Positions 27,553 through 39,102 are shown, numbered from the stretch's first letter. The stretch: DNA of 64,000 bases from Candidatus Pantoea gossypiicola (GCF_008632075.1 NZ_VWVM01000006.1:62001-126000), one strand, 5' to 3'. Notes: a model not told the origin generated them from the letters alone. Made by a program: numbers and translations.

Positions 27553-28836
27553 TTACTTTTTCAGCTGTGAGCTGAATTCGCGCTCGGTATAACCGGTGTA
27601 GAGCTGACGTGGACGGGCAATCTTCATGCCTTCGTCGTGCATCTCTTTCCAGTGGGCAATCCAGCCAACGGTACGGGCCATCGCAAAGATCACCGTAAAC
27701 ATTGAGGAAGGAATCCCCATCGCTTTCAGAATGATACCGGAGTAGAAGTCCACGTTCGGATAGAGTTTACGCTCGATGAAGTACGGGTCGTTCAGCGCAA
27801 TGTGTTCCAGCTCCATCGCCACTTCCAGCAGGTCATCTTTCATACCCAGCTCATTCAGCACTTCATGGCAGGTATCACGCATCACTGTCGCGCGTGGATC
27901 GTAGTTCTTGTAAACGCGATGACCAAAGCCCATCAGACGGAAGGAATCATTCTTGTCTTTAGCGCGTTTAACAAATTCCGGGATGTGCTCAACGGTGCTG
28001 ATCTCTTCCAGCATACGCAGAGTCGCTTCGTTGGCACCGCCGTGCGCCGGTCCCCACAGGGAGGCGATCCCGGCGGCGATACAGGCAAACGGGTTCGCGC
28101 CGCTTGAACCGGCGGTTCGTACGGTAGAGGTTGAAGCGTTCTGCTCATGGTCAGCATGCAGAATCAGGATGCGGTCCATCGCGCGTTCCAGTACCGGGTT
28201 CACTTTGTACTCTTCACACGGCGTGGCGAACATCATGTGCAGGAAGTTACCGGCGTAAGAGAGGTCATTACGCGGATAAACAAACGGCTGGCCAATAGAA
28301 TATTTGTAACACATCGCTGCCATGGTCGGCATTTTAGAGAGCAGACGGAATGCTGCGATTTCGCGGTGGCGCTCAATGTTTACATCCAGTGAATCGTGGT
28401 AAAACGCAGCCAGTGCGCCGGTTACGCCGCACATTACCGCCATTGGATGCGAGTCACGACGGAAGCCGTGGAACAGGCGGGTAATCTGCTCATGAATCAT
28501 AGTGTGACGGGTAACGGTGGTACGGAACTCATCAAACTGTTTCTGGTCCGGCGCTTCGCCGTTCAGCAGGATATAGCAGACTTCCAGATAGTTAGAATGG
28601 GTCGCCAGCTGAGAAATCGGGAAACCACGGTGCAGCAGAATACCTTCGTCACCATCAATAAAAGTGATGGCAGATTCGCAGGACGCTGTAGACGTAAAAC
28701 CGGGATCGAAGGTGAACAGTCCACTTGAACCCAGAGCGCGGACATCAACCACATCCTGGCCCAGCGTACCTTTCAGCACGTCCAGTTCAACAGATGTTCC
28801 ATCTTGCAGGGTTAGCGTTACTTTTTTATCTGTCAT
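27553..28836 (-). CDS. gltA: Citrate synthase (type II)
   Basis: Condenses oxaloacetate and acetyl-CoA to citrate; hexameric and NADH-inhibited in this group. 427 residues, the E. coli length, from MTDKKVTL. An upstream in-frame Met (28848) adds four residues, but GGAGACGAAA fits the shorter start better. Motifs: [32 protein letters not shown] with the active-site His, [15 protein letters not shown] with the second His, and the catalytic Asp in YPNVDFYSG. Divergent from the sdh operon. Confidence 0.98.
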   Translation of the reverse strand: MTDKKVTLTLQDGTSVELDVLKGTLGQDVVDVRALGSSGLFTFDPGFTSTASCESAITFIDGDEGILLHRGFPISQLATHSNYLEVCYILLNGEAPDQKQFDEFRTTVTRHTMIHEQITRLFHGFRRDSHPMAVMCGVTGALAAFYHDSLDVNIERHREIAAFRLLSKMPTMAAMCYKYSIGQPFVYPRNDLSYAGNFLHMMFATPCEEYKVNPVLERAMDRILILHADHEQNASTSTVRTAGSSGANPFACIAAGIASLWGPAHGGANEATLRMLEEISTVEHIPEFVKRAKDKNDSFRLMGFGHRVYKNYDPRATVMRDTCHEVLNELGMKDDLLEVAMELEHIALNDPYFIERKLYPNVDFYSGIILKAMGIPSSMFTVIFAMARTVGWIAHWKEMHDEGMKIARPRQLYTGYTEREFSSQLKK

Positions 28837-29225
28837 TTTCGTCTCCATAGCGCCTTATGTAGGTAAGGATCTTTAGACACCTGAAACGCGTTCATGTTGC
28901 GGTTGGCAAAACTACACAGTATCACTCTGCGGGTATATAGCGGGTGCAGGGTACAGAGTGAGCGGCGCGTTCCCAGCGGGAACCGGTGAGCCATGGACAT
29001 GCTGCATATCGCGGTTGTTAAAGATCCGGTCAGGACATAACTTCTTGGTAACCAATAACCTGATGCTTTTTAAAGCTCATATTCGCAATGTTACATAACT
29101 TGCGCTTAGGGGAAAGTGTATCCCCATAACTTTTGTGCATCATAGGAATTTACAGGCTTAGTTTGTAACTGAATTGTTGAACTATTGTCAAATCAGATAA
29201 TTAAAATTGTATCAATTGTGAAAAT

Positions 29226-29241
29226 CGTGAGTGTGATCACT
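29226..29241. promoter_or_regulatory. Candidate CRP site
   Basis: CGTGA-N6-TCACT, eight of ten consensus positions, about 80 bases upstream of the inferred sdhC transcription start. Confidence 0.45.
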
Positions 29242-29278
29242 GTTCCACCTAAAATATACCAAAGAGTTTGTAGGGGAA

Positions 29279-29307
29279 TTGTAATCAGAATGTGATCCTC
29301 CTATACT
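29279..29307 (+). promoter_or_regulatory. sdhC promoter
   Basis: TTGTAA (29279-29284), 17-base spacer, TATACT (29302-29307). The leader to sdhC would be about 155 bases, compatible with small-RNA control known in E. coli. Confidence 0.6.
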
Positions 29308-29469
29308 CCAGGCAGGTCTCCGGAACACCCTGACACCAGGAGCCACCCAGCGTTTACTACCGCGTCAATTAACACTGGATGTTGCTTGTTTGGTGACGGT
29401 TAAAGTCTGCCACGCGTCGTGATTAGACTCCGCCTCAGGTCCGGAGGAAGCAAAATAAAAAAGAGCTGT

Positions 29470-29859
29470 GTGGGCAAAACCGTGAAAAAACAAAGACCTG
29501 TCAACTTGGATCTCTCGACGATCTGGTTTCCCGTTACTGCAATATCATCCATTCTTCACCGCGTCTCCGGCGTAATCACCCTGGTTGCCATTGGCATCCT
29601 GCTGTGGCTACTCGGTCTCTCTCTCTCCTCTCCTGAAGGTTTCCAGCACGCTGCGTCCATTATGGATGGCTTCTTCGCGAAGTTCATCATGTGGGGCATC
29701 TTAACGGCGCTGGCCTATCACGCGGTGAGCGGGATTCGTCATATGTTGATGGATTTTGGTTATCTGGCTGAAACGCTGCAGGTGGGTAAGCGTTCTGCTT
29801 ATATGACTTTTGTGATCACTGTCGTGCTGGCAATTCTGGCGGGAGTCCTCGTATGGTAA
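29470..29859 (+). CDS. sdhC: Succinate dehydrogenase cytochrome b556 subunit
   Basis: Membrane anchor of complex II. The chosen GTG start gives [15 protein letters not shown], 129 residues, so that S27, R31 (quinone site) and H84 (haem ligand) fall exactly on E. coli numbering. Upstream in-frame codons to 29419 are not protein-like, and a second GTG at 29482 is possible. Three membrane spans. First gene of sdhCDAB-sucABCD. Overlaps sdhD by seven bases. Confidence 0.9.
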   Translation: MGKTVKKQRPVNLDLSTIWFPVTAISSILHRVSGVITLVAIGILLWLLGLSLSSPEGFQHAASIMDGFFAKFIMWGILTALAYHAVSGIRHMLMDFGYLAETLQVGKRSAYMTFVITVVLAILAGVLVW

Positions 29860-30200
29860 GCAATGCATCCGCATTGGGTCGCAACGGCATTCAGGACTGG
29901 CTGCTGCTGCGCGCAACTGCAATTCTCATTACGCTCTACATCGTCTACATCCTCGGTTTCGTGGTGATGACAGACACGCTGACTTATGACCTGTGGCGTG
30001 GCTTCTTCGCCTCCGCCTTCACCAAAGTGTTCACGCTGCTGACGCTGTTCTCCATTCTGATTCACGGCTGGATCGGGATGTGGCAGGTGTTAACAGACTA
30101 CGTTAAATCACTGTCAACGCGCTTGTTGCTGCAGTTTGTGATTGTCGTGGCGCTGTTGTGGTATGCGATTTATGGCTTTGTTGTGGTGTGGGGTGTGTAA
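29853..30200 (+). CDS. sdhD: Succinate dehydrogenase membrane anchor subunit
   Basis: 115 residues, E. coli length. Second haem b/ubiquinone anchor of complex II with three spans. H71 (haem ligand, in ILIHGWIG), D82 and Y83 (quinone site, in LTDYVKS) match E. coli positions. Overlaps the end of sdhC, and its stop directly abuts the sdhA ATG, indicating coupled translation. Confidence 0.97.
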   Translation: MVSNASALGRNGIQDWLLLRATAILITLYIVYILGFVVMTDTLTYDLWRGFFASAFTKVFTLLTLFSILIHGWIGMWQVLTDYVKSLSTRLLLQFVIVVALLWYAIYGFVVVWGV

Positions 30201-31967
30201 ATGAGTTTGCCAATCAGAGAATTTGATGCCGTGGTGATCGGCGCAGGTGGCGCAGGAATGCGGGCCGCACTGCAAATCTCCCAGGGCGGCCAGAGCTGTG
30301 CCCTGTTATCCAAAGTTTTCCCGACCCGTTCCCACACGGTATCTGCGCAGGGCGGTATCACCGTTGCGCTGGGTAATACCCACGAAGATAACTGGGAATG
30401 GCATATGTACGACACCGTCAAAGGTTCCGACTATATCGGTGACCAGGACGCGATTGAATATATGTGTAAAACCGGCCCGGAAGCGATTCTGGAACTGGAA
30501 CACATGGGTCTGCCATTCTCGCGTCTGGAAGATGGTCGTGTCTATCAGCGTCCGTTTGGTGGTCAGTCGAAGAACTTCGGCGGCGAGCAGGCGGCGCGAA
30601 CTGCAGCGGCAGCAGACCGTACCGGCCACGCCCTGTTGCATACCCTTTATCAGCAGAACCTGAAAAACAAAACCACCATCTTCTCTGAGTGGTATGCACT
30701 GGATCTGGTGAAAAACGCCGATGGCGCAGTGGTGGGTTGTACCGCTATCTGCATCGAAACCGGCGAAACCGTCTATTTCAAAGCAAAAGCGACCATTCTG
30801 GCCACCGGCGGCGCGGGCCGTATCTATCAGTCCACCACCAATGCACACATCAACACTGGCGACGGCGTGGGTATGGCACTGCGTGCGGGCGTGCCGGTGC
30901 AGGATATGGAGATGTGGCAGTTCCACCCAACCGGTATTGCCGGTGCGGGCGTGCTGGTCACCGAGGGCTGCCGTGGTGAAGGCGGCTATCTGCTGAACAA
31001 ACATGGCGAACGCTTCATGGAGCGTTATGCGCCAAACGCTAAAGATCTGGCGGGCCGCGACGTCGTTGCGCGCTCAATGATGATTGAAATCCGTGAAGGT
31101 CGCGGCTGTGACGGTCCATGGGGCCCGCACATCAAACTGAAACTCGATCACCTGGGTAAAGAGGTGCTTGAGTCACGTCTGCCTGGCATCCTCGAGCTGT
31201 CACGCACCTTTGCTCATGCTGATCCAATCAAAGAACCTATCCCGGTTATTCCGACCTGCCACTACATGATGGGCGGTATTCCGACCAAAGTGACCGGCCA
31301 GGCACTGCGTGTGAATGAGCAGGGTGAAGATGTGGTGATTCCTGGTCTGTTCGCTGTCGGCGAAATTGCCTGCGTATCGGTACACGGTGCCAACCGTCTG
31401 GGCGGTAACTCACTGCTCGATTTGGTGGTCTTTGGCCGCGCAGCGGGTCTGCATCTGCTGGAGAGTATTCAGGAGCAGGGCGAACTGCGTGACGCCACGG
31501 AAGATGAAATCGCCGTTGCGATGGCGCGCTTCAACCGCTGGGAAAACAACACCACTGGTGAAGATCCGGTTGAGATTCGTAAAGCGCTGCAACGCTGCAT
31601 GCAGAACAATTTCTCTGTATTCCGCGAAGGCGACGCCATGGCGCAGGGTCTGGAAGAGCTGAAAGACATTCGCCAGCGTCTGAAATCAGCGCGTCTGGAT
31701 GACCGCTCACCGGATTTCAACACCCAGCGCATTGAGTGTCTGGAGCTGGATAACCTGATGGAGACGGCTTTTGCCACGGCGGTAGCGGCTAACTATCGCA
31801 CCGAGAGCCGCGGTGCACACAGTCGCTTCGACTTCCCGGATCGTGATGATGAAAACTGGCTGTGCCACAGTCTCTATGTCCCGGAAACCGAAAGCATGAC
31901 GCGCCGTGAGGTGAACATGCAGCCGAAACTGCGCGCGGCGTTCCCGCCGAAAGTGCGTACCTACTAA
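30201..31967 (+). CDS. sdhA: Succinate dehydrogenase flavoprotein subunit
   Basis: Catalytic subunit of complex II, oxidising succinate to fumarate at a covalently bound FAD on the cytoplasmic face. 588 residues, as E. coli. Dinucleotide-binding [14 protein letters not shown] at 11-24, covalent FAD site H45 in [11 protein letters not shown], substrate-site residues in [20 protein letters not shown] and the catalytic Arg in RDVVARSM. Abuts sdhD and is 14 bases from sdhB. Confidence 0.99.
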   Translation: MSLPIREFDAVVIGAGGAGMRAALQISQGGQSCALLSKVFPTRSHTVSAQGGITVALGNTHEDNWEWHMYDTVKGSDYIGDQDAIEYMCKTGPEAILELEHMGLPFSRLEDGRVYQRPFGGQSKNFGGEQAARTAAAADRTGHALLHTLYQQNLKNKTTIFSEWYALDLVKNADGAVVGCTAICIETGETVYFKAKATILATGGAGRIYQSTTNAHINTGDGVGMALRAGVPVQDMEMWQFHPTGIAGAGVLVTEGCRGEGGYLLNKHGERFMERYAPNAKDLAGRDVVARSMMIEIREGRGCDGPWGPHIKLKLDHLGKEVLESRLPGILELSRTFAHADPIKEPIPVIPTCHYMMGGIPTKVTGQALRVNEQGEDVVIPGLFAVGEIACVSVHGANRLGGNSLLDLVVFGRAAGLHLLESIQEQGELRDATEDEIAVAMARFNRWENNTTGEDPVEIRKALQRCMQNNFSVFREGDAMAQGLEELKDIRQRLKSARLDDRSPDFNTQRIECLELDNLMETAFATAVAANYRTESRGAHSRFDFPDRDDENWLCHSLYVPETESMTRREVNMQPKLRAAFPPKVRTY

Positions 31968-31981
31968 TTTCGGAGACGATC

Positions 31982-32698
31982 ATGAGACTCGAGTTTTCAA
32001 TTTATCGCTACAATCCGGACGTCGATGACAAGCCGCGCATGCAGGATTACACCCTGGAGTCGGAAGATGGTCGCGACATGATGCTGCTGGATGCGCTGAT
32101 TCGCCTGAAAGAGAAAGATCCGACGCTGGCGTTTCGTCGCTCGTGTCGTGAAGGCGTCTGTGGCTCTGATGGCCTCAATATGAATGGTAAAAACGGACTG
32201 GCCTGCATTACGCCGGTCTCGGCACTGGGCAACGGCAAACAGAAAATCGTTATCCGTCCATTGCCAGGTTTACCCGTTGTGCGTGACCTGGTCGTAGACA
32301 TGAGCCAGTTTTATGCGCAGTATGAGAAAATTAAGCCTTTCCTGTTGAATAATGGGGAAAATCCGCCAGCACGTGAGCATCTGCAGTCACCGGATGAGCG
32401 CGAGCACCTGGATGGCCTGTACGAATGTATTCTCTGTGCCTGCTGCTCAACCTCATGCCCATCATTCTGGTGGAATCCTGAGAAGTTCATCGGTCCTGCC
32501 GGCCTGCTGGCGGCATACCGTTTCCTGATTGACAGCCGCGACACCGAAACGGATGCGCGTCTCGACAATCTGAATGACGCTTTCAGCGTATTCCGCTGCC
32601 ATAGCATCATGAACTGTGTGAGCGTCTGTCCGAAAGGGCTGAACCCGACGCGCGCCATCGGCCATATCAAGTCGATGCTGCTACAGCGCGGCGCATAA
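31982..32698 (+). CDS. sdhB: Succinate dehydrogenase iron-sulfur subunit
   Basis: Electron transfer subunit of complex II. 238 residues as E. coli. The [2Fe-2S] ligands are C55, C60, D63 and C75 (SCREGVCGSDGLNMNG...LAC). The [4Fe-4S] and [3Fe-4S] ligands lie in CILCACCSTSCPSFW and in CHSIMNCVSVCPKGLNP. Last sdh gene. A GC-rich hairpin and a 201-base gap separate it from sucA. Confidence 0.99.
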   Translation: MRLEFSIYRYNPDVDDKPRMQDYTLESEDGRDMMLLDALIRLKEKDPTLAFRRSCREGVCGSDGLNMNGKNGLACITPVSALGNGKQKIVIRPLPGLPVVRDLVVDMSQFYAQYEKIKPFLLNNGENPPAREHLQSPDEREHLDGLYECILCACCSTSCPSFWWNPEKFIGPAGLLAAYRFLIDSRDTETDARLDNLNDAFSVFRCHSIMNCVSVCPKGLNPTRAIGHIKSMLLQRGA

Positions 32699-32708
32699 GC
32701 AGTTTCTG

Positions 32709-32729
32709 CCGGGAACCTCAGGTTCCCGG
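32709..32729 (+). other. Hairpin in the sdhB-sucA gap
   Basis: CCGGGAACC / GGTTCCCGG inverted repeat with a three-base loop, followed by TGTTTTAA. It may stop part of the sdh transcript or be a processing signal. The remaining gap to sucA has no ORF. A second small hairpin (AAGCAT/ATGCTT) sits just before the sucA ribosome site. Confidence 0.55.
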
Positions 32730-32899
32730 TGTTTTAACGGAAGCCTCTGTAAGCGCGGTGATGACCACGTTTACAAAGGTTCCCTTACGGGCCACGCGCG
32801 CTGCGCAAAGTGCTCGTATCGCTGAACTCACTACGGCAAACCGCGAAAGCGGCAACAAATGAAACCTCAAAAAAGCATAGCAATGCTTAAGGGATCACA

Positions 32900-35707
32900 A
32901 TGCAGAACAGCGCGATGAAGCCCTGGCTGGACTCTTCCTGGCTGGCCGGCGCGAATCAGTCTTACATAGAGCAGCTCTATGAGGATTTCCTGACCGATCC
33001 TGACTCTGTCGATGCAGTGTGGCGCTCGATGTTCCAACAGTTACCGGGCACCGGAATGAAACCTGAGCAGTTTCACTCCACCACACGTGAATACTTCCGT
33101 CGCCTGGCGAAAGACGCATCTCGTTACACCTCATCTGTCTCCGATCCGGAAACCAACTCCAAGCAAGTGAAAGTGCTGCAGCTGATCAACGCGTTTCGTT
33201 TTCGCGGTCATCAGCACGCCAATCTCGATCCGCTTGGCCTGTGGAAACAGGATCGGGTCGCCGATCTTGATCCCGCTTTTCATGACCTGACCGAGGCTGA
33301 TTTTCAGGAAAGCTTTAACGTAGGCTCTTTTGCCATCGGTAAAGAGACCATGAAGCTGGCCGACCTCTTCGACGCGCTGACGCAGACGTACTGTGGCTCA
33401 ATCGGTGCAGAATATATGCACATCAACAACACCGATGAGAAGCGCTGGATCCAGCAGCGTCTTGAGTCTGTAGCGGGCCGTGCAGCGTTCAGCAACGAAG
33501 AGAAGAAAGGTTTCCTGAAAGAGCTGACCGCGGCAGAAGGGCTGGAAAAATATCTCGGGGCGAAATTCCCGGGTGCCAAACGCTTCTCGCTGGAAGGCGG
33601 CGATGCGCTGGTGCCCATGCTGCGCGAAATGATCCGTCACGCCGGCAAGAGCGGTACCCGTGAAGTCGTGCTGGGTATGGCGCACCGTGGTCGTCTCAAC
33701 GTACTGATCAACGTGCTGGGTAAAAAGCCGCAGGATCTGTTCGACGAGTTCGCCGGTAAGCATAAAGAGCATCTGGGTACCGGTGACGTGAAGTACCACA
33801 TGGGCTTCTCTTCTGACGTGGAAACCGAAGGTGGCCTGGTTCACCTGGCGCTGGCGTTTAACCCGTCACACCTGGAGATCGTCAGCCCGGTCGTCATGGG
33901 TTCAGTGCGTGCCCGTCTGGATCGTCTGGACGAGCCTGCCAGCAATAAAGTCTTACCGATCACCATCCATGGTGACGCGGCGGTGATTGGCCAGGGCGTG
34001 GTTCAGGAAACCCTGAATATGTCACAGGCACGCGGTTATGAAGTGGGCGGTACGGTTCGCATCGTCATCAATAACCAGGTTGGTTTCACCACCTCCAACC
34101 CGAAAGATGCGCGTTCAACCCCTTACTGCACCGACATCGGCAAAATGGTGCTGGCACCGATTTTCCACGTCAACGCTGATGACCCGGAAGCGGTCGCCTT
34201 TGTAACCCGTCTGGCGCTCGACTATCGCAACACCTTCAAACGCGATGTGTTTATCGATCTGGTCTGCTATCGCCGTCATGGTCACAACGAGGCGGATGAG
34301 CCAAGCGCGACCCAGCCGCTGATGTACCAGAAAATCAAAAAACACCCGACGCCGCGTAAAATCTACGCCGACCGTCTGGAAGGTGAAGCCGTTGCCACGC
34401 AGGAAGATGCGACCGAAATGGTCAATCTTTACCGTGATGCGCTGGATGCGGGCGAATGCGTGGTGCCGGAATGGCGTCCGATGAGTCTGCACTCCTTTAC
34501 GTGGTCACCTTACCTGAACCATGAGTGGGATGAGCCTTACCCGGCTCAGGTCGACATGAAACGTCTGAAGGAACTGGCGCTGCGTATCAGCCAGGTGCCT
34601 GAAGAAGTCGAGGTACAGTCGCGTGTTGCCAAGATCTACAACGATCGTCGCCTGATGGCCGAAGGTGAAAAAGCCTTCGACTGGGGCGGGGCAGAGAACC
34701 TGGCCTACGCCACACTGGTCGATGAAGGCATTCCGGTGCGTCTCTCAGGTGAAGATACTGGTCGCGGCACCTTCTTCCACCGTCACGCTGTCATTCATAA
34801 CCAGGCGAACGGCTCCACCTACACCCCGCTGCACCATGTGCACAGTGGTCAGGGCCAGTTCAAGGTCTGGGACTCCGTGCTGTCCGAAGAGGCGGTGCTG
34901 GCCTTTGAATATGGCTACGCGACGGCTGAACCGCGCATCCTGACCATCTGGGAAGCGCAGTTTGGTGACTTCGCCAACGGCGCACAGGTGGTTATCGATC
35001 AGTTCATCAGCTCCGGTGAGCAGAAATGGGGCCGCATGTGTGGTCTGGTGATGCTGCTGCCGCACGGCTATGAAGGTCAGGGGCCGGAGCACTCCTCTGC
35101 GCGTCTGGAGCGTTATCTGCAACTCTGCGCTGAGCAGAACATGCAGGTCTGCGTGCCTTCAACCCCGGCGCAGGTTTACCACATGCTGCGTCGTCAGGCG
35201 CTGCGCGGTATGCGTCGTCCGCTGATTGTGATGTCACCGAAATCACTGCTGCGTCATCCGCTGGCGATCTCGACGCTGGATGAACTGGCAAACGGCAGTT
35301 TCCAGCCGGCGATTGGTGAAATTGACAATCTCGATCCGCAGGGCGTGAAACGCGTCGTGCTCTGTTCCGGTAAAGTCTATTACGACCTGCTGGAGCAGCG
35401 TCGTAAAAACGAGCAGACCGATGTGGCCATCGTGCGCATCGAGCAGCTCTATCCTTTCCCGCATCAGGCGGTACAGGAAGCATTAAAAGCGTATTCTCAC
35501 GTGCAGGATTTTGTCTGGTGTCAGGAAGAGCCGCTGAATCAGGGCGCCTGGTATTGCAGCCAGCATCACTTCCGTGAAGTTGTGCCGTTCGGCGCGACCT
35601 TACGTTATGCAGGCCGCCCGGCATCCGCCTCACCGGCCGTGGGTTACATGTCCGTACACCAACAACAGCAGCAAGACCTGGTTAATGACGCGCTGAACGT
35701 TAATTAA
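32900..35707 (+). CDS. sucA: 2-oxoglutarate dehydrogenase E1 component
   Basis: Thiamine-diphosphate decarboxylase of the 2-oxoglutarate dehydrogenase complex. 935 residues (E. coli 933). The N-terminal segment for E2 binding begins MQNSAMKPWLDSSWLAG. Motifs: GMAHRGRLNVL, HGDAAVIGQGVVQETLNM (ThDP/Mg binding), RRHGHNEADEPSATQP, and the transketolase-like pyrimidine domain GEDTGRGTFFHRH. AAGGGA precedes the ATG. sucB follows after 15 bases. Confidence 0.99.
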   Translation: MQNSAMKPWLDSSWLAGANQSYIEQLYEDFLTDPDSVDAVWRSMFQQLPGTGMKPEQFHSTTREYFRRLAKDASRYTSSVSDPETNSKQVKVLQLINAFRFRGHQHANLDPLGLWKQDRVADLDPAFHDLTEADFQESFNVGSFAIGKETMKLADLFDALTQTYCGSIGAEYMHINNTDEKRWIQQRLESVAGRAAFSNEEKKGFLKELTAAEGLEKYLGAKFPGAKRFSLEGGDALVPMLREMIRHAGKSGTREVVLGMAHRGRLNVLINVLGKKPQDLFDEFAGKHKEHLGTGDVKYHMGFSSDVETEGGLVHLALAFNPSHLEIVSPVVMGSVRARLDRLDEPASNKVLPITIHGDAAVIGQGVVQETLNMSQARGYEVGGTVRIVINNQVGFTTSNPKDARSTPYCTDIGKMVLAPIFHVNADDPEAVAFVTRLALDYRNTFKRDVFIDLVCYRRHGHNEADEPSATQPLMYQKIKKHPTPRKIYADRLEGEAVATQEDATEMVNLYRDALDAGECVVPEWRPMSLHSFTWSPYLNHEWDEPYPAQVDMKRLKELALRISQVPEEVEVQSRVAKIYNDRRLMAEGEKAFDWGGAENLAYATLVDEGIPVRLSGEDTGRGTFFHRHAVIHNQANGSTYTPLHHVHSGQGQFKVWDSVLSEEAVLAFEYGYATAEPRILTIWEAQFGDFANGAQVVIDQFISSGEQKWGRMCGLVMLLPHGYEGQGPEHSSARLERYLQLCAEQNMQVCVPSTPAQVYHMLRRQALRGMRRPLIVMSPKSLLRHPLAISTLDELANGSFQPAIGEIDNLDPQGVKRVVLCSGKVYYDLLEQRRKNEQTDVAIVRIEQLYPFPHQAVQEALKAYSHVQDFVWCQEEPLNQGAWYCSQHHFREVVPFGATLRYAGRPASASPAVGYMSVHQQQQQDLVNDALNVN

Positions 35708-35722
35708 TTAAAAGGAAAGATA

Positions 35723-36946
35723 ATGAGTAGCGTAGATATTCTCGTTCCCGACCTGCCTGAATCGGTTGCCGATGCCTCAGTGGCAACCTGGCACAAAAAA
35801 CCAGGCGATGCCGTCACTCGCGATGAAGTGCTGGTTGAAATCGAAACCGACAAAGTGGTGCTGGAAGTGCCTGCGGCGGCTGACGGTATCCTGGAAGCCG
35901 TACTGGAAGAAGAGGGCGCCACCGTCACTTCACGCCAGATCCTGGGCCGCCTGAAAGAGGGCAACAGCGCCGGTAAAGAGACCAGCGCGAAGTCTGAAAG
36001 CAAAGAGTCGACTCCGGCTCAGCGTCAGACCGCGTCGCTGGAAGAAGAGAGCAACGATGCGCTCAGCCCGGCTATCCGCCGTCTGATTGCTGAGCACAAC
36101 CTGGATGCCTCGCAGATCAAAGGCAGCGGTGTGGGCGGACGTCTGACCCGTGAAGATGTTGAAAAACATCTTGCCAGCAAGCCGCAGGATACCAAAGCTG
36201 CCGCACCGGCCGCTGAAGCCGCTGCCGCGCCGCAGCCGATCGCGAATCGCAGCGAAAAACGCGTGCCGATGACCCGTCTGCGTAAGCGTGTTGCTGAGCG
36301 TCTGCTGGAAGCGAAAAACAGCACCGCGATGCTGACCACCTTCAACGAAATCAACATGAAGCCCATCATGGATCTGCGCAAGCAGTATGGTGAGGCTTTT
36401 GAGAAGCGTCACGGTGTGCGTCTGGGCTTCATGTCCTTCTACCTGAAAGCGGTCGTTGAAGCGCTGAAACGCTATCCGGAAGTGAACGCCTCTATCGATG
36501 GCGAAGATGTGGTTTACCACAACTACTTCGACGTCAGCATTGCGGTCTCCACGCCGCGCGGTCTGGTGACGCCAGTGCTGCGTGACGTCGATGCGCTGAG
36601 CATGGCGGACATCGAGAAGAAAATCAAAGAGCTGGCAGTGAAAGGCCGTGACGGCAAGCTGACAGTTGAGGATCTGACCGGCGGTAACTTCACCATTACC
36701 AATGGCGGCGTCTTTGGTTCCCTGATGTCCACCCCGATCATTAACCCACCGCAGAGCGCCATCCTGGGCATGCACGCTATCAAAGATCGCCCGATGGCAG
36801 TCAATGGTCAGGTTGTGGTGCTGCCAATGATGTATCTGGCGCTCTCCTACGACCACCGCCTGATCGATGGCCGTGAATCTGTGGGTTATCTGGTTGCAGT
36901 GAAAGAGATGCTGGAAGATCCAGCACGTCTGCTGCTGGATGTCTGA
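35723..36946 (+). CDS. sucB: Dihydrolipoyl succinyltransferase (E2)
   Basis: Core of the 2-oxoglutarate dehydrogenase complex. 407 residues (E. coli 405). The lipoyl domain has K44 in [11 protein letters not shown]. The E3/E1-binding domain is near 108-148 ([22 protein letters not shown]). An Ala/Pro-rich linker follows, then the catalytic domain with the C-terminal [11 protein letters not shown] carrying the active His and Asp. AAAGGAAAG gives the ribosome site. sucC follows after a 70-base gap. Confidence 0.99.
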   Translation: MSSVDILVPDLPESVADASVATWHKKPGDAVTRDEVLVEIETDKVVLEVPAAADGILEAVLEEEGATVTSRQILGRLKEGNSAGKETSAKSESKESTPAQRQTASLEEESNDALSPAIRRLIAEHNLDASQIKGSGVGGRLTREDVEKHLASKPQDTKAAAPAAEAAAAPQPIANRSEKRVPMTRLRKRVAERLLEAKNSTAMLTTFNEINMKPIMDLRKQYGEAFEKRHGVRLGFMSFYLKAVVEALKRYPEVNASIDGEDVVYHNYFDVSIAVSTPRGLVTPVLRDVDALSMADIEKKIKELAVKGRDGKLTVEDLTGGNFTITNGGVFGSLMSTPIINPPQSAILGMHAIKDRPMAVNGQVVVLPMMYLALSYDHRLIDGRESVGYLVAVKEMLEDPARLLLDV

Positions 36947-37016
36947 TTTTCACCGGGCGCACCTTCGCGTGCGCCCAACCTCATTACTCTTTTCAGACCT
37001 GAATGGATAGAACATC

Positions 37017-38183
37017 ATGAACTTACACGAATACCAGGCGAAACAACTGTTTGCACGGTATGGCATGCCGGCACCAACGGGTTACGCCTGTACTACACCA
37101 CGTGAAGCGGAAGAAGCAGCCTCTAAAATTGGCGCAGGCCCGTGGGTAGTTAAATGTCAGGTTCATGCCGGTGGCCGCGGTAAAGCGGGCGGTGTGAAAG
37201 TGGTTAACAGCAAAGAAGATATCCGTGCTTTTGCTGAAAACTGGCTGGGCAAACGTCTGGTGACCTATCAGACAGACGCAAATGGCCAGCCGGTAAACCA
37301 GATTCTGGTTGAAGCGGCAACCGACATCGATCAGGAGCTCTACCTGGGCGCAGTGGTCGATCGCGCAACGCGTCGCGTGATTTTCATGGCCTCAACCGAA
37401 GGCGGCGTGGAAATCGAAAAAGTGGCGGAAGAGACCCCGCACCTGATCCATAAAATGGCACTGGATCCACTGACTGGTCCGCAGCCTTATCAGGGCCGCG
37501 AGCTGGCGTTCAAACTGGGCCTGACCGGTAAGCTGGTTGGCCAGTTCACCAAGATCTTTATGGGTCTGGCAACGCTGTTCCTGGAGCGCGATCTGGCGAT
37601 GGTTGAGATCAACCCGCTGGTTATCACCAAACAGGGCGATCTGATCTGCCTCGACGGCAAACTGGGTGCCGATGGCAATGCCCTGTTCCGCCAGCCAGAG
37701 CTGCGCGAAATGCGCGATCCAAGCCAGGAAGATCCCCGTGAAGCGCACGCAACACAGTGGGAACTGAATTATGTTGCGCTGGAAGGCAACATCGGCTGTA
37801 TGGTTAACGGCGCAGGTCTGGCGATGGGCACCATGGACATCGTTAAGCACCATGGCGGTCAGCCAGCCAACTTCCTTGATGTCGGCGGCGGCGCAACGAA
37901 AGAGCGCGTGACAGAAGCCTTCAAAATCATCCTGTCTGACGATGCGGTTAAAGCCGTCTTCGTTAACATCTTCGGCGGTATCGTACGCTGTGACCTGATT
38001 GCCGACGGCATCATCGGCGCAGTAGCTGAAGTGGGTGTCAACGTGCCAGTAGTGGTACGTCTGGAAGGTAACAACGCCGAGCTGGGCGCCCAGAAACTGG
38101 CGGACAGCGGTCTGAACATCATTGCAGCAACCAGCCTGACAGACGCCGCACAGCGTGTTGTTGCTGCCGCGGAGGGTAAATAA
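37017..38183 (+). CDS. sucC: Succinyl-CoA synthetase beta subunit
   Basis: ADP-forming subunit of succinyl-CoA synthetase. 388 residues as E. coli. ATP-grasp domain: [12 protein letters not shown] start, [18 protein letters not shown] near 44-61, and [10 protein letters not shown]. The C-terminal CoA-ligase domain has [11 protein letters not shown] and [17 protein letters not shown]. Its stop codon overlaps the sucD ATG by one base. Confidence 0.99.
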   Translation: MNLHEYQAKQLFARYGMPAPTGYACTTPREAEEAASKIGAGPWVVKCQVHAGGRGKAGGVKVVNSKEDIRAFAENWLGKRLVTYQTDANGQPVNQILVEAATDIDQELYLGAVVDRATRRVIFMASTEGGVEIEKVAEETPHLIHKMALDPLTGPQPYQGRELAFKLGLTGKLVGQFTKIFMGLATLFLERDLAMVEINPLVITKQGDLICLDGKLGADGNALFRQPELREMRDPSQEDPREAHATQWELNYVALEGNIGCMVNGAGLAMGTMDIVKHHGGQPANFLDVGGGATKERVTEAFKIILSDDAVKAVFVNIFGGIVRCDLIADGIIGAVAEVGVNVPVVVRLEGNNAELGAQKLADSGLNIIAATSLTDAAQRVVAAAEGK

Positions 38184-39058
38184 TGTCCATTCTGATCGAC
38201 AAAAATACGAAAGTCATTTGCCAGGGTTTCACCGGTGGCCAGGGGACTTTTCATTCTGAGCAGGCGCTGGCTTACGGCACTCAGCTGGTTGGCGGTGTGA
38301 CGCCAGGCAAAGGCGGCACGACGCATCTCGGCCTGCCGGTGTTCAACACCGTACGCGAAGCGGTAGAAGCGACTGGCGCAACCGCCACCGTGATCTACGT
38401 TCCGGCACCTTTCTGTAAAGATGGCATCCTGGAAGCGATTGAAGCAGGTATCAAACTGATCATCACCATCACTGAAGGTATCCCGACGCTGGATATGCTG
38501 ACCGTGAAAGTGAAGCTGGATGAAGCGGGCGTGCGGATGATCGGTCCAAACTGCCCGGGCGTGATCACACCAGGCGAATGCAAGATCGGCATCATGCCGG
38601 GCCATATTCACCAGCCCGGCCGCGTCGGTATCGTTTCCCGTTCAGGCACCCTGACCTATGAAGCGGTTAAGCAGACCACTGACATCGGCTATGGTCAGTC
38701 AACCTGCGTCGGCATCGGTGGTGACCCGATTCCAGGCTCTAACTTCATCGATATCCTGAAAATGTTCCAGGATGATCCACAGACTGAAGCGATCGTGATG
38801 ATCGGTGAAATCGGTGGTAGCGCAGAAGAAGAAGCCGCAGCCTTCATCAAAGAGCACGTGACCAAGCCGGTTGTGGGCTACATTGCTGGCGTAACTGCGC
38901 CGAAAGGCAAGCGCATGGGCCATGCGGGTGCCATTATTGCCGGTGGTAAAGGTACAGCAGATGAGAAATTTGCTGCGCTGGAAGCGGCAGGTGTGAAGAC
39001 CGTACGCAGCCTGGCTGACATCGGTGACGCGGTTAAAGCCGTATTACCGGCCAAATAA
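38183..39058 (+). CDS. sucD: Succinyl-CoA synthetase alpha subunit
   Basis: Binds CoA and carries the phosphohistidine intermediate. 291 residues (E. coli 289). CoA-binding [14 protein letters not shown] near 14-27, [20 protein letters not shown], and the phospho-His in [13 protein letters not shown] near 246. Last gene of the sdh-suc operon and followed by a strong terminator. Confidence 0.99.
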   Translation: MSILIDKNTKVICQGFTGGQGTFHSEQALAYGTQLVGGVTPGKGGTTHLGLPVFNTVREAVEATGATATVIYVPAPFCKDGILEAIEAGIKLIITITEGIPTLDMLTVKVKLDEAGVRMIGPNCPGVITPGECKIGIMPGHIHQPGRVGIVSRSGTLTYEAVKQTTDIGYGQSTCVGIGGDPIPGSNFIDILKMFQDDPQTEAIVMIGEIGGSAEEEAAAFIKEHVTKPVVGYIAGVTAPKGKRMGHAGAIIAGGKGTADEKFAALEAAGVKTVRSLADIGDAVKAVLPAK

Positions 39059-39102
39059 GTCGGCGTCATCTGAGACTAAGCCACCTTCGGGTGGCTTTTT
39101 TT
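39059..39102 (+). ncRNA. Possible SdhX-like 3'-UTR small RNA
   Basis: In E. coli the 3' end of the sdh-suc transcript is processed into the sRNA SdhX (RybD). The equivalent interval here is a short leader plus the terminator hairpin. Only the position supports this; no seed sequence was compared. Confidence 0.25.
39078..39102 (+). terminator. Terminator of sdhCDAB-sucABCD
   Basis: AAGCCACC-TTCG-GGTGGCTT followed by TTTTT; an extra-stable UUCG tetraloop. Confidence 0.95.

Larger units (their letters stand above)
28837..29469. promoter_or_regulatory. gltA-sdhC divergent control region
   Basis: 633 bases with low GC between 29040 and 29290. It carries the sdhC promoter (29279-29307) and a CRP-like site (29226-29241). 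No convincing gltA -35/-10 pair could be fixed on the minus strand. No ORF is credible. ArcA-type AT-rich repeats are likely but not resolved by eye. Confidence 0.6.
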
